A program made the translations under genes and the position numbers. Source: Lepisosteus oculatus (taxonomy: Eukaryota; Chordata; Actinopteri; Semionotiformes; Lepisosteidae). Taken from it: a stretch of DNA of 64,000 nucleotides. Below are positions 1-12,538 of the stretch, piece by piece. Every line of letters starts with the position of its first letter. Positions within the stretch are counted from its first letter, which is position 1. The notes under the pieces were generated by a model that worked only from the letters and a program-made list of their open reading frames with translations, was not told the DNA's origin and searched no databases. The stretch lies in assembly GCF_040954835.1 (NCBI RefSeq), contig NC_090697.1:7638501-7702500 (forward strand). The letters are read 5' to 3'.

Positions 1-1239
1 TCAGCACCAAACTCCAGATATTACAAGTGGCTGCAGGCTTTGAAATCTCGGCTTTGCAAAGCCATGTTTCATCCCGTGCATTTTCAATTATAAATGTGTC
101 GCACGTGGCAAGGAGAAACTGAAGCATGAATATTTAAACTGAAGAAAATGCTAGAACTGGTGATCTGCCAATTGTTTTGCCCGGGCTTATATGCCGGTTT
201 CTGTCATTTATTTCTGTCTTGGCAAGAAGCTTTTAATGCATTGCTTCACAGCAAATGTGGCTTATCAAATTGAGGTGTTAAATACCTCTACATGTGATTG
301 AGATACAACTGTTATCGTGAAAGTCTAGATGTTTTTTCTGTGTTCCTTGACATGAAAGGTGGCACTTGTGCAGCGACTGAATGTTTTCTTAAATCCTCTG
401 CACTCGGCTGTTTTGTTTTTTTACTTTTTTTTTTAGAAAAAAATGTTTCAATTGTATATTTTATAAGCGCATGCTGATCACAGAACAGCTTCAGAACTGT
501 GGGGTCATCAATTCCCTCCAATCACAAAATCTTCCGTTGAGTGAGGATGATTTTATTTTTATTTTGTTACCGTCATTGGCTGCATATCTATTGTGGGGAA
601 TGTAAGATAGCATTTTATTTTCGGGTTACCCCAGAAGACCCGTCGTTACATTGCTTTTGTATGTAAATTCATGGGATTATTTCAACACATTTTACAGAAG
701 TAAATGCTCCGTCTGCAATAATACACAGAATATCTTTTACAGATACCTGTCTTTGCTATGCTTGTGGTATTAATCATGGTTGTGGAATTTATTTTTTCTC
801 CATGTGATTTCAGTGTACCTGGTCTATCACTCTCATGCATTTAGCATGACTGTACGTGAGCACGGAGAGAAAAGATAGGTCTGTGCGATTGTAGGCTTTC
901 TCTCATCATACCCTTGATGTGTGAGTGTTACCAGTAGTAAGGCACACCAGAATGCTCATTCTTCTCTTCAGCTGTTACAACTAGACACTAGCAAGTGGGA
1001 TGAGACAGTGAGTTCTGCCAGCTCTTCAGGCAGCTCTTCGTGTCTTAGGAGGAAGGATTAACTGACTGAATTACTACAGCGCATCCTCCCTGATAGCTTG
1101 GCTGTGAGGGTGGATTTGGTTTCAGATGATGTTCCATACACCTTCACAGTTTATATCTTAGAATAATTTGGGATCGTTCGGATTTCATTCCAGTAGAGCT
1201 CGTCATTACCAAACTTCATTATTTGCATAACTTTATTAT

Positions 1240-1362
1240 CATAGCCAGCAGCCACAACACCCTGCAGTTCACATCTGGTGACCCACTGAGGCTCAGCAGG
1301 TGTGAGCCTGGTCAGTACCTGGATGGGAGACCTCCTGGGAAAAACTAAGGTTGCTGGTGGTT
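1240..1362 (+). repeat. 5S rRNA-derived SINE, head fragment
   Basis: The core resembles the internal control region of 5S rRNA: a degenerate box A (gctcagcagg), the intermediate element, and a box C-like tggatgggagacc. It matches the heads of the copies at 18374 and 26876 almost base for base. Here only the 5S-like head is clear, and the 3' body seen in the other copies is missing. This is a dispersed element, not a functional 5S gene. Confidence 0.75.
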
Positions 1363-2587
1363 GTTTGGATCTGTTGTGTGCTGTTGTCTGAAACTCAGTT
1401 CAATTCAGATCAGATTTATTTAGGAAGGGGAAGAATTTTTGTTGTTGTTGAGAAGATTCTGAAAAGCATATAAAAATATCTCAAGCTTTATTCTGTGTCA
1501 TAAAATGCAGTGGAGTGCATTTGCCACCATCAGAAAAGGACTCAGCATTTGGTGGAGCAGCCTGTTCATGTTTCTTGTGAAAAGCTTTAAATATGAAATA
1601 TTTTAATGAATCATACTGCATCCACTCCAACAGAAAATGGATTCTCGGTTCTTACAGTCCCTAATAAATTATTTACAGTTTGCTGATAATCCCTACAGTT
1701 TAAGTGCTGTGCCAGAGCTGTCATGGCAGTAGTGACTGCAGATTTTAAAAACAGCAAGATTGCCTTCCTTGCAGATTCACATACACTTCAACACAAACAT
1801 GCAATGACAGCACTGTAGCAACCTTGTAGCTAAGCAGTACTCAGTTCCTATTATTTCAGCCTTATAGTAGTCTTGATGCTGAGCTACACCGAGGGGTCAG
1901 TTTTTAATCTCTCAGTTTGCCAAAGCAATTGCGAATGAACCCGATAATTATAAAAGAACTGACAAAATTATTTTTAATCCTTGCTTTGTATTTGTATCAA
2001 AGAATAAAAACCCTTATGTGTGTCAGTGTTGCTAGGCTACATGCCTGTTTCATTGCAACACTTTTTTTCCAAATGTAAAAAACTGAAGATTATAATTTAG
2101 TAAAAAAAGGAAGCATATTCACAGAATCACAGGCTTTGCTTCTGTTGATCCTATGAATGTTCAAATACTCCCCTACAAATATCTTCATGTATGAAGATTT
2201 CATTAGGGGTGGATGACTTTAAACCACTGGTTATAAGGAGGTTTCACTACAAAAACTGGAACACTCTTGGTTTAATTAGAGTAAAATTAAAATAAAGTAA
2301 TAGGGTTTAAAATATATTTTCTTGTTTCTCCATAACTCAGACGCTGGGTACAATTTTGCAAGCCCATTTTCTCAAAGCAGCCACTAATTTAGTGGAAAAA
2401 AACACATTTGACTACAGAATATAATACTGTACTGTATGTCACTAGACGTGTACCACCTCGTACTATACATGTGATTCTTTCTTTCTGTGTTATTTCTTAT
2501 TCAAAACATGGTAGCACGGATCAGAAAAGACTGGATGTGCTGACAATCATTATAACATTTTATTTAGTAAAAAAAGGGAGATCAGGA

Positions 2588-2870
2588 CAACACAGTGGCG
2601 CAGTGGTTAACATTGCTGCCTTGTAGCAGAGGGGCCCTGGGCTCAATTCCTGTGTGCAGTTTGTATGTTCTCCCTGTGTTTGTGTGTGTTTCCTCTGGGT
2701 GCTCCAGCTTCCTCCCCACCTTTCAGAAACATACTGGTAGGTTAACTGGCTACTGGGTAAACTGGCCCTGTTATGTGTTTGTGCCTGTGTGTGCCCTGTG
2801 ATGGATTAACGTCCTGTCTTGGGTGTAACCCACCTTAAACCTGTGGCTTGCCGGGATAATCATAGTTTCT
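2588..2870 (+). repeat. SINE-like dispersed repeat (cagtggcgcagtggtta family)
   Basis: The element begins with the cacagtggcgcagtggtta head, followed by the conserved blocks gttctccctgtgt, ggtgctccagcttcctccc and ccctgtgatggatt that are common in fish genomes. A second + strand copy lies at 25288 and a - strand, rearranged copy at 49975. The head looks tRNA-like, with a degenerate B box near gggctcaattcc, so I read it as a SINE-type element. Short open frames across it are fortuitous. Confidence 0.7.
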
Positions 2871-3822
2871 CAAGTTTGCCTGGTAATTTTTTTCTTCTAA
2901 AACTAAAAGTGATTTCAGCAGCTTCTTTTCTCTCAAAGCACAGTTACATTTTGCAGCTTAACTCCAAACTGTAAAAGCTATACTCACTGTCTGGCTGTCA
3001 ATAACAGAGACATAATTAACATGTAGGGTAATAAAGTGAGAGTAAGACACCAATGACACTGAATTTAACAACAGTCCTGAAAGTCGAAGAATGTTTGTAG
3101 ATGAAAATCAAAAGTTAGGTAATGCAAACAGGGTATATTTGACATTTAATGTATAATTTATCGGGATTTAATAAGACATACACAATTTTTGTAACGCAGA
3201 AAAGGGAACAGAGGTTGAAAGGGTAAAATACTGCTCAGCTTTCATGTTCACATTCATTACTTAAGTTGTTTGTGCTGTTTCGAAAGTGTAGTTGTCGAGG
3301 AATGCATTGTAGTAGGAAACTGGTTGTGGGAATTGAATTGGTATTGTGCAGTGCACAGAGGTTTATGGTTCCACAAAAAGCTGCAAGGACGCTGAGGGAA
3401 ATAAGTATTGTGCTACAAATGCACTTTTGAAGAACTCTAAATTAAATTATATTTCAGTACTTAAAAAAGATCAATTTAAAGTTTTGGTAGAAAAAACTGA
3501 GAAACCTTTGCTGATCTTTATTAATAGAATTCCTGTAGGCAGTCTGTAATAGCTTTTGTGTTTTTTTTTAAGATGGCATAGAATAAAACTCCATTAGTGA
3601 ATAACATTATACTGTATGAAAATTGGTATTTTTTAACAATTAAAAGTCTCATTTTAAGTGGATTACTTCACCTGGTTTTGGTGAAGTATTCCACTGAATC
3701 AAAGTATATTATCATATAACTGTTTTATATGTCACAATATACAGTATACAGTACTATAAAAATGTATAAGGGACTGGTGAAGATGCTTTATACACCTTGT
3801 GTTAACTAAAGCCTATAATCAA

Positions 3823-4180
3823 AAACATAAGAAAGGTAACAAATTATGGGAGACCATCTGGGCTGTCTAACGTGCTTTATTCCTAGTACGTGATAGATCC
3901 AGGAATCCCATTTGTTTCTTGAAGGAGGCCAGCTTCAACAGTGTGGCTGCATCGCTTCTCCCAGACTCAATGTCAGGAAATGTCTCAGTCTCACAAGTGT
4001 GTCAACAGCACTGTGTTGTACCTGGGTACATTTGAGAGCAAAGTAAGGGTTTCAGGCTCTTCACCTAACCTTAATCCTGGCTGCAAACTCCAGCCTTTAA
4101 CCTTAATCCCACTATATCTTTAATTTCTTAATGGTAATATCTCACTATTTCAAACCTTTTGCTGAAGATACATGTTAGGC
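3823..4180 (-). repeat. Decayed LINE 3' end (CR1/L2-like)
   Basis: The stretch starts with aacataagaaaggtaac, the same terminal sequence as the LINE remnant at 30362, and continues with degenerate matches such as cttgaaggaggccagcttcaac. The related copy at 30362 carries reverse-transcriptase tail codons on the - strand, so this element is also placed on the - strand. It is strongly 5' truncated and non-coding. Confidence 0.6.
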
Positions 4181-4971
4181 CTCCTTCGTTAATATAGCTT
4201 TCTCATCCTTCCCAGGTTTGTGACTGGTCATCGGGCAAAACTAATTCTACACAAGAAGTTTAAATACATAAAAATATTCTGAATTTGCAGGACTGATTCC
4301 AGCTAAATAGTTCCTATTAAACAGGTTGATATATGGAAAAAGTGCATGGTACGATTGCCTAAGCTGAAACCCAGCTTTTTTCCACAGAGTACAATAATAT
4401 GCAGTGTTTGTATAGAGGAACTACAAAAGAATACTTTTTAGAGGCATATTTATCACCTAAGAGTTCCAAACCTTTGTTCCATTTGATATTTCTTATTTTA
4501 TTAAATGATTTCTTGATATTTGTCATACTATTCCTTGTCTGGTTCTGATTTCTCACAAACTCTGGCATCCTATCATGTCTGACATGATACTGACAATGTA
4601 AATGGCTAAAATGAACATGCAAAGAAACACAAGCTAAACGCTGTTTAAAGGAAAATGTTCTGCTTTGACTATAATCACGTACATGTACTTAACTCGGCAT
4701 TAGCTATGTTGTTTTAGGGGAAGTTTATGTATCTCATAGAAACAGCAGGGCAATACATTATTTTATTGTAATCATAGTAGGTTTTGTAGGACAGACAGAA
4801 GTTCGTAAAGGAACTGCTGAATATTTCATTATTATTTCTTTTTTTGAAACTTCCTGGCTTAATCAATCATTAATGAAGGTGAAATCATTTGAATTAATTA
4901 ATTTCTTACATTCCTCTTTGGCTCTGTTCTTTCTGGGCACATTTTGCATTACCAAAATTGTTGGGTTATGA

Positions 4972-5720
4972 CACAGTTCAAGTCAAAAGTTTGAGTACAT
5001 GTCCTCGAAACCAGGTTTTTCATGATTATCTGTGCTTTAAACTTTATAAACTTGTCTACAAACACTTAATATTTAATTACGTGATAAGTGTACTTATAAT
5101 CTTAAGTGAACTGCATTGAAAATGTTAATTTTTCATTTTCAATAAAATGAACACCCAAAGCAAGTGGATTTCAGTCTGAAGTCTAGGTTAGTTAAAAGTC
5201 AGAAATGTGTATAACATGGTGTTAGAACACTCAAAGAAATTTAAAATTGTCTTTGTTAGATGTTCTCACAGTTAACCTCATTTACCTTCTCTCACCAGTT
5301 ATTGGTAAACAGGTGAGGGTTCACGATTACTATAAATATAGGGAGCATGAGCAAAAGTTTGTAATTCCTGAATGAACGTGGCAAAATTTGCTCAGTTAAG
5401 CAAGGAAAAAAGACAGTCTATAATTACTTTAAGAAATGAAGGTCAATCTTTTAGACAGTAACTGTTGTGGCCAAGACTATCAAATGATATGAAGAAACTG
5501 AGGACTGAAAAAGTTCAGGCAGGCCAAAGGTGACCTCAGAATCAGGGAATACGTTCTTTAGAGTCACAAGTCTGCGAAACCGGCGACTAACTGCTTCCAA
5601 AAGTACAAGCTGAGCTCCATGCAACTAGAAGTACAGATGTTTCAACATCAGCTGTTCAGAGGAGGTTGTGTGAAGACATTATTTTAGCGTTTAAGAAAAG
5701 CTGTTTTTCGTACAAGCAGC
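4972..5720 (+). mobile_element. Tc1/mariner-like DNA transposon remnant
   Basis: An end-like sequence (gttcaagtcaaaagtttgag) at about 4977 resembles Tc1-type terminal repeats. From about 5400 the sequence is similar to the N-terminal DNA-binding part of Tc1-like transposases: attactttaagaaatgaagg, caaatgatatgaagaaactg and a later tttcaacatcagctgttcag block. Frameshifts and stops interrupt every frame, and the catalytic DDE part is not present. It is a dead, 3'-truncated copy. Confidence 0.65.
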
Positions 5721-7744
5721 TGAACTTACAAAACAAATATTTTGTAGTTTTGTACTTTGCTAGCACCAAGTCTGAGTTCAAATCTATAGTCTCATTTCCA
5801 CTTCCCAGTGAGTAGTTTATAATCCATGACTGATTGTAATTGTAATGTCATTGTAAGATTGTAACAGCTAGTGTAAGTAAACCATTACCAGCAATATTCA
5901 TCGCACTGAAGGATAAGACTGATTCTTAGGACTAAGTTAAGTAAGAGAGTAAATGTTTTTGGAAATCCCCAGTCACGCTACAAGCTTGGTGGCATATTGT
6001 TTTAATTTGTTTAAGTGTTGCTTCTTTGTATTGAGAAATGAACGAGACTGTAAAATCCTTTCTATGCTGGCAGCACCACTTTGTCCAAAATGCGAAGATA
6101 TTTGCTTGTGATCATGTCACCTTTCACAATATCACCCCTGCACTGAATCGTACAAGCCATGACGGTAACTTACCTTGTTACTGTCATGTCCAGATTGTCA
6201 AAGAAAGCAGACAATGTATAATTGGACTAACAACTCCACAGCATGTGTTTCTGTTGTTATGTACCCTATTTTCTGTGGCCTTAGGCCTTATCTGTGCCAT
6301 TTCTGTACAATCATGTTTCTGATCCTTGGCTTATGGCTGATTTCCCTGCTGTAAAATCCTGAGAATACGGAGTGGAAATACTTGAGGGTCTACCTGTGTA
6401 CAGTAGTTGTTGACCTATTGCTTGCTAGCATTTAGATCAAACCTCTAGTCTGTTGTTATTAGCCTTCTCCCTGCTCTGTCCAATGAGCTGTCTATTCTGT
6501 GCTCTACACAGTCTTTCATTTCAGTACATTAATCACAACAGTGGACTTCAGGAACTAAGGTGTTTCATTATTTCAACTACCATTTCTCATAGCGCTGCTG
6601 TTATCATCGATCCGCATGTCATACCAACAGGAACTGGATATGAATTGGTACACATGATCTTCACTTATTTTTAACTACCACACAGCCCCTTTAGTTCTAT
6701 CTATAATCGATTCACTAAGAATTTTAGAAAAAAAGCTAATACACAACAATTGAACCTTTCTGTTTAGAGATTGATTATGTGGCCTGTTCCACAGACAGTG
6801 ACAGGAATTTATATCTTACAAATGTGCGTGTGAGTGATTATCAGGTTTAAAAAAGGGATCTCGAGTTTAATTGTTTGAGTAAAAGCATTTTGTGAGACAG
6901 TGGCAACATGTTAGAGATTATTTAGTATTAATATTACTTTGAACAGTTTTGATTGCCTTGTATGTATGAACCGTGTAATTAAATTTCTTTGCAGTCTAAA
7001 GTACATTTTATTAGTGGGGATGTGGAACAAGGGGATTAGTCATAGAACCTATTATTAATTCCCCAAGGAGCTTGTGTGCTGTAGTTAATGAGCCACTGAA
7101 CCAGTTTTTATGTCAGAAAGGTTAAAGGAGAGCTTTTACTACATGTTGGAAAAGTATTTTTGCCATTCATCATGCAGTTGCTACTGTGGACAAGAAAAAA
7201 GATGTACTCTTAATTCATGAATACTGTGGATTGATTTTTTTTTATTTTCAGATCTTAGTGGTGAGGCTGAATATGGGTATTTAAATAAATGTTATTGACT
7301 AATGTTACGCTAACGAACATTATGTTAATCTAGATTATGTTAATCTATGCTTACTTTTCATAACACAAGTTATTTTAACTTTAGTGTGCAGGGTGTCAGT
7401 ATTTACAGTATCTGTGGTGGCCTGAAGTTGTTAAAAGTCCTAGCAGTCAGGGTTTGACTGGGGCTCATGACTCTGTCTGTCTTCATCTGCCTCAAACGTC
7501 ATGCAGAGATGAAGCAATACTGCAAATGAAACAGTTCATTAATTGCTTTTTGTTGCTTTGGACGATTTCACTTTGCATAAGCAAGCCTGAGAGTGAATCT
7601 GTAAAATTCTGACAATAAGACTTTTGTATCACCATTGTTATAAATATTAATATTATATTATTTAAATATAAATATGGCCTTCTGTACATAAAAAAAAATA
7701 TCATTGCTGTGTCTTTGTTAAATACACAACTACATATTTACTGT

Positions 7745-7915
7745 AAAGGAACAAGTAGTAAGTTTATTTCATGCTGAAAAGAGAAGGAAGAAAACACAAC
7801 GTTTTGGCTGTGGAGCCTTCTTCTCACACCTGAAGAAGGCTCCACAGCCGAAACATTGTGTTCTCTTCCTTCATTTTTTCAGCATGGAATAAACCTATTA
7901 CTTGTTCCTTTGCAG
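7745..7915. mobile_element. Penelope-like palindromic terminal repeat with hammerhead-like core
   Basis: Two arms of roughly 78 bp (7745-7822 and 7833-7912) are near-perfect reverse complements separated by a short spacer, so the locus can fold into one long hairpin. The right arm contains ctgaaga, a small ggct/agcc stem with ccac loop, then gaaac, which resembles the conserved core of the hammerhead ribozymes known from Penelope-like retroelements. Related single-arm copies occur at 41018 (+) and 45876 (-). The family assignment is inference from this motif and from the repeat's multicopy nature. Confidence 0.5.
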
Positions 7916-8451
7916 CCTATGCATGCTGACGCAGCTGCCCACCTGAACTACATATACTGTATTTGTTTGTTGTTTTATGTTTTATATTAATACACACAAG
8001 GAAAACATGCTTTGTGTTTGCAGAACTGGAAATAAGTGCTTTGTAAAAAAAGAATACTGTCCTGTTGTTGCTTGACATTAAGGCACAAAGTCCAGATGTA
8101 GCTGTAGTTACATTGTGCACTCAACTTTTGCCACTGCAGTTCAGTTCTCCATGTTCAGAAATATACGTTGATCCCCATTAGCAGCTTTGAGGGAAAAAAT
8201 CAAACATTTTTTGAGAGTTTATGTGACAGACTGACACAGCTCTGGAAAAAAAATGATTCAATTATATTATTGAAGAAGAAGTTCCATGTCAGTCAGTTCT
8301 CTCTCTCCCTTTTCATGTTCTTTTTCTTCAGAAAACTACAGCTAGAGCTGGAAAAATGTTTGTTACATAGTGAAAGTTGGGTACCCTAGAAAGAAATGAG
8401 GTACTGCACACTGCTATATCAGCATGTGAAAGCAAAAATGTGATTTGCATT

Positions 8452-8986
8452 CAGTGCCTTGTGTAAGTATTCATAACCTTGCGTGGTTTTCGTGTGTTTT
8501 ATTTGAAGTTTAGTCATTGCACATTAAAGTGGCAGTGAATATTTGTTACATACAAGGCCTACTTCATGCATTCAAAGCAAAAAACAAAAAGAAGTGAATA
8601 GATAATTAATATGATAGAATAATCAAAAAGTCCTGATTGCATAAGTGTCCAAACCCTTTGCTGTGACAAACCTAAAGTAAAATAGGTGCAGAAAATTACC
8701 TGCATGAGCCTCATGTTTAATTCAATTTTTGTTGCCAGTGGTGCTTCCACCTGTTGTGTTGAGTGATTTATTGAGTTCAGGGGTCCAAATACTTGTGCGA
8801 TCAACATATTTTGATTTTTTCTTTTTTAGTTTTGCTGAAATTAGTTGTCACTTTTCTTACCCTTAAAAGTGTGTTAAGATTGAGCTTTCAGTTTTTTATA
8901 TATTCATTTTTTTAAAATGCAATATTTTGTATTTTCGCAAAATGGGACACTATAGGAAGGGTCTGAATAATTTTGCAATACACTGG
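8452..8986. mobile_element. Non-autonomous Tc1-type element (MITE-like)
   Basis: The left end cagtgccttgtgtaagtatt and the right end aattttgcaatacactg are imperfect inverted repeats of the 'gtgccttgcaaaagtattca' type typical of fish Tc1 elements. The 0.5 kb interior contains no transposase similarity, so this is an internally deleted or non-autonomous copy. Related right ends (ttttgcaaggcactg) occur near 15130 and 42290. Confidence 0.65.
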
Positions 8987-11900
8987 ATACAACAATAACC
9001 ACTTTGTCCTCCTAAAAATACTACAAGAAAAGTTTAACCTGTTTGCCTTTTTTTTCAATGTAAACATTGAAGAAACTGTCATGACCATATGGCAGTGCTT
9101 TGAGTTGTGCTGTATACTGTATTTCCTACTGATTTCCGTGATGCGTGAAATATTTTGTGAAAGATACATTGTTTACTCTGAACTGATTCCAGTCGGTTGG
9201 TTTTGGGGATTCTTTGATTGAGGTTTTCCATGCTGCTAAAGTTAAGTTCCGGTTTGGAATAAGCCATTTAACTATAGGTAGATTTTACAGGGACATGCAG
9301 ATCGTTAAAATGAAATGTGGATTGAGGGAAACTTTATAATTACCACATTCCCCTTTAAGCACTGTGTTTTCCATCATATTTTTATGCCCTGATTTTTAAA
9401 TAATGTATTCAGGCTGGAGGTATTAACTCAGGGCGCTGGTGAGGATCCAAGCCTTCAGGACAAGTAAATATTGACACCATAAGGGAGGCAGCTTTTCCTT
9501 CTTCATTCAGCAGAACAGATTAATACTAATCCTAAACCTTCGGATCTATCACTGCTTAGGGGAAGCAGTGGGAGACCCTGAAGCCAGAGATCTGTAGTGT
9601 AGATGGATGTCAGAAATGCCCTGAGATCCCAGGCTTTTGATCTGTGTAGGAGTTTTATTCTGAAAGCCTGTTAGCTGCATCGCATTTTTTTTAACGTATA
9701 ACAAGTTAAAATGCCTGCAGTGTGATTCCCTTTCCATCCTCTGCAATTCTAATTAAAAAATAACGGGACCAGATACTCTTTTTCTCCTTCATTGTGATTG
9801 AAATTCAGCTGTTCCGTGGCGAAGCACAGGCAAGGAAACGCTAGCGGAAGATTGTCATGTTTTAATTGTTTTGAACCTTGCATTCACATCTGGAAGTATT
9901 GTTCTTGGAAGACAGGTCATTACCCATCCAAACCAAAAAATAACATTTAGCAGTAATGAAACAAGCTTCCTTGACAACCACCGTGAAATTCTGCCCAGGC
10001 TTTGACAAATATTTCTTCTGAGAACAAAGAAGATCTGAGATTAGGTGGAGCATGCTAGGTTTCTGTGTAGGAGCATACTGTATCTCTTCCAGCTGGTATT
10101 TACAGCACTCAATTGAAAAAGAGAGGAATTTCGTAGGTATACCTATACAGTACATATATGGACTGTCATAGTTGTGACACCTGGACACCTTAGTGAAACA
10201 CAACTGTACATAGAAGCATTAGTGTAAAAGCTAAACATACATTTCTACATTCAGAATGAGGAACAACAGGAAATCTCACAAATTCTTTAACCTTAACACT
10301 TTAAGATGCTAAACATTTAACATTAAGTTTGAACATGAAGATAATGAGAAGGGCTTGACAGGAAAGCCAAAAAAGGAGTGATGGTTAAGATATCATATGG
10401 TTACCCTAGCCACCCGGTCCAGCCATACAGTTTGCAGTCATATACTGTAGAGGCAGGGCTGAGACAGACTAGACAGAGTGCGTGTGGCTGTGTTTGATAC
10501 TGCAATGAGAAATGGCTGCAACACACGGGAGCTGGCAATGTCTCAGGACATGGTTGTACGTGGCAGCAGTTATCGGTTTCTATGGTGAATTATGCAAATG
10601 TGGAAGTTTAAATATTTTGTAGTTCCTTTGTGGGGAAAACAAGGGAGGGGAGGACCCCCTGTGAATATGAAAGTTTCAAGGGGAACAACCACTCCCCAGA
10701 CTGACAAGTTGTTTATTTCATGTCCTCTTTGGAATGGTACCAGACGCTGGTGACACATGATACCACAATGCCACAATGTGCTCTATTGCACCTTCTATTG
10801 AGTAGGCTAATGCATTTCATATAAATCCGTATTTTCTGCAGATTGCCTTTTCTTCCTTGCTCTTCAGAATGATTCTCCATTCTGTATCTGTGGTGTTATC
10901 CTCGAGTTAAAAAGAAAAAAGAAACTCTGTCTAAAAAGATGTCAAATTCAAGGCTCCTCCATTTTTTGAAGGGCAGTAACGTGTGGAAAAAAGAATACAC
11001 AATAACCCTTTGTTGATGCAATTTAAGTGTTTTGCGTTTTGATGACAGCTGTAAATATTCCTTTTCGCCTAGGATGCGCGCGGTTACGATCGGGGACCAA
11101 CAGCCTGGGCTCTGTGAGAATATATCAGCCTTAGAAAAATCAAGTCACTTCGATTAACATAAGAAAGAACACTCTTGGGTAGTCAAGAGACGTCCTTTTT
11201 TCTTTTTCTTTTTTACTACCGTGATATCGTATTGCACTTCTACAAAGCCGGGATTAACCCGAGGTAGAAGAGTCAAGAATTACTTCACCTTGCGTAGGTG
11301 GGACGCTTTGCTTAAGTGGGGTATTTGAAAATGGCAGCAAGAGGTATGTTTATATATTAAAATGAGAATGAGATAAGATGTGGAGTGCCATGGTCTGAAG
11401 AAGACACCGAAGAGGAGCCAAATAAGAGCAGAGCTACAGTAGCGCAGTCATTTTCTTATGTGAATAAAACTAATGCTCACTAATTCACATGTCATATATC
11501 TAATGAACAGAAAATATTGTTACTTCTCCCTTTTTAATTAAGTAACATCGGAATGCTAAAAAAATCAATTACACAATTAACATGTAGCGGCCTAAATGAT
11601 GCTAAATTAGTGGTGGTGAGTGTCAGAAACGAAATGGAGAACTAGCCGTTCAAATTCTATGCACTGCATGTAAATTTACGGAAAGAAACAGGGCATTGAA
11701 ATTTGAATTACATGTTGAACTGACATCTGACGCTTCTAGATGTGGAACAAATTTATGCAACCATGTGGGTGGAAAGTATTTGTCGAAAGTTAAGATTGCC
11801 AAAAGCAGAACTTTTTTTTTTCCATGTGAAAGCATGATGCATGTACAGTCCTCGTGTTTCATAAACACGCTCAGTCCAGTCGGTTTAAAAAGAAACCGTG

Positions 11901-12295
11901 TTGTCCCCATGTTTTAATTCCTCTCTGCCTTTTCTTTGTCTTGTTTTTTCTGGCTTGCATGTTACTGTACAGTATGTGCATGATGTGCTCCTGGCTCAAG
12001 AGTCTTCCAATGAAGGGGTCGTGCGCAGTTGTTTTTTTGTTTAGATCCCTTCAGCCCACTGGACTGATCAGGGTGTCGTTGCAGCGAAAGGGCACCTCTG
12101 TCTGTGCCTTTTTCAGGGGCTACTCTGGCGGGGAGCGAGCCGCAAAAGCACGTCGGGGTTGAGCTGTTGAATCTTCGTCCACGCTGCTGGCTGGAATGGG
12201 AGAAGCTCCGCGGGGTGAGAGGGGGAGTGATGTCAGCCCTGCTGTAACGCGATCTCCTCTGTTTTGTTTTCTTTCTGTTTCAGGGTGTGAGCGGA

Positions 12296-12538
12296 ATGTC
12301 CGTGAATGAGAAGCCTGAATCCCCCATGTATGTGTATGAGTCGACAGTTCATTGTACCAATATCCTCCTGTGCCTCAATGACCAGCGGAAGCAGGACATC
12401 CTCTGTGATGTGACCATCGTAGTGGAGGGGAAGGAATTCCGGGCTCACCGAGCTGTCCTGGCAGCCTGCAGCGAGTACTTCTTGCAGGTCCTGGTGGGAC
12501 AGACCGAATATGAGCTGGTTATCAGCTTGCCTGAGGAG
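12296..12538 (+). CDS. BACH2: BACH2 coding exon 1 (start and first half of BTB)
   Basis: The splice acceptor ctttctgtttcag ends at 12283, leaving 12 bases of 5' UTR before the ATG. The exon encodes residues 1-81, including the BTB signature region [16 protein letters not shown], and ends in SLPEE at a gag|gtatgt donor. Reading past the donor gives non-conserved codons until a stop at about 12745, which is intron. Confidence 0.96.

Larger units (their letters stand above)
1..12283. other. Non-coding region upstream of the first BACH2 coding exon
   Basis: No convincing protein-coding exon is visible in these 12.3 kb. The open frames are short, lack codon-level similarity to anything I recognise, and many overlap repeats. 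BACH2 in other vertebrates has several non-coding 5' exons spread over a long distance, so most of this stretch is probably 5' intron or 5' flanking sequence. Recognisable content is a 5S-SINE fragment, a tRNA-like SINE, a LINE end, two Tc1-type remnants and a Penelope-like hairpin, each listed separately. The last few hundred bases (about 12050-12213) are GC-richer and may contain a 5' UTR exon, but the sequence alone does not prove it. Confidence 0.6.

Noticed and set aside
1240..1362. Functional 5S rRNA gene
   Set aside because: Only the internal-promoter region resembles 5S rRNA, the flanks do not, and near-identical dispersed copies have SINE bodies.
12287..12295. Upstream GTG as the BACH2 start
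   Set aside because: The ATG at 12296 gives the conserved N-terminus, and a GTG start is not expected here.
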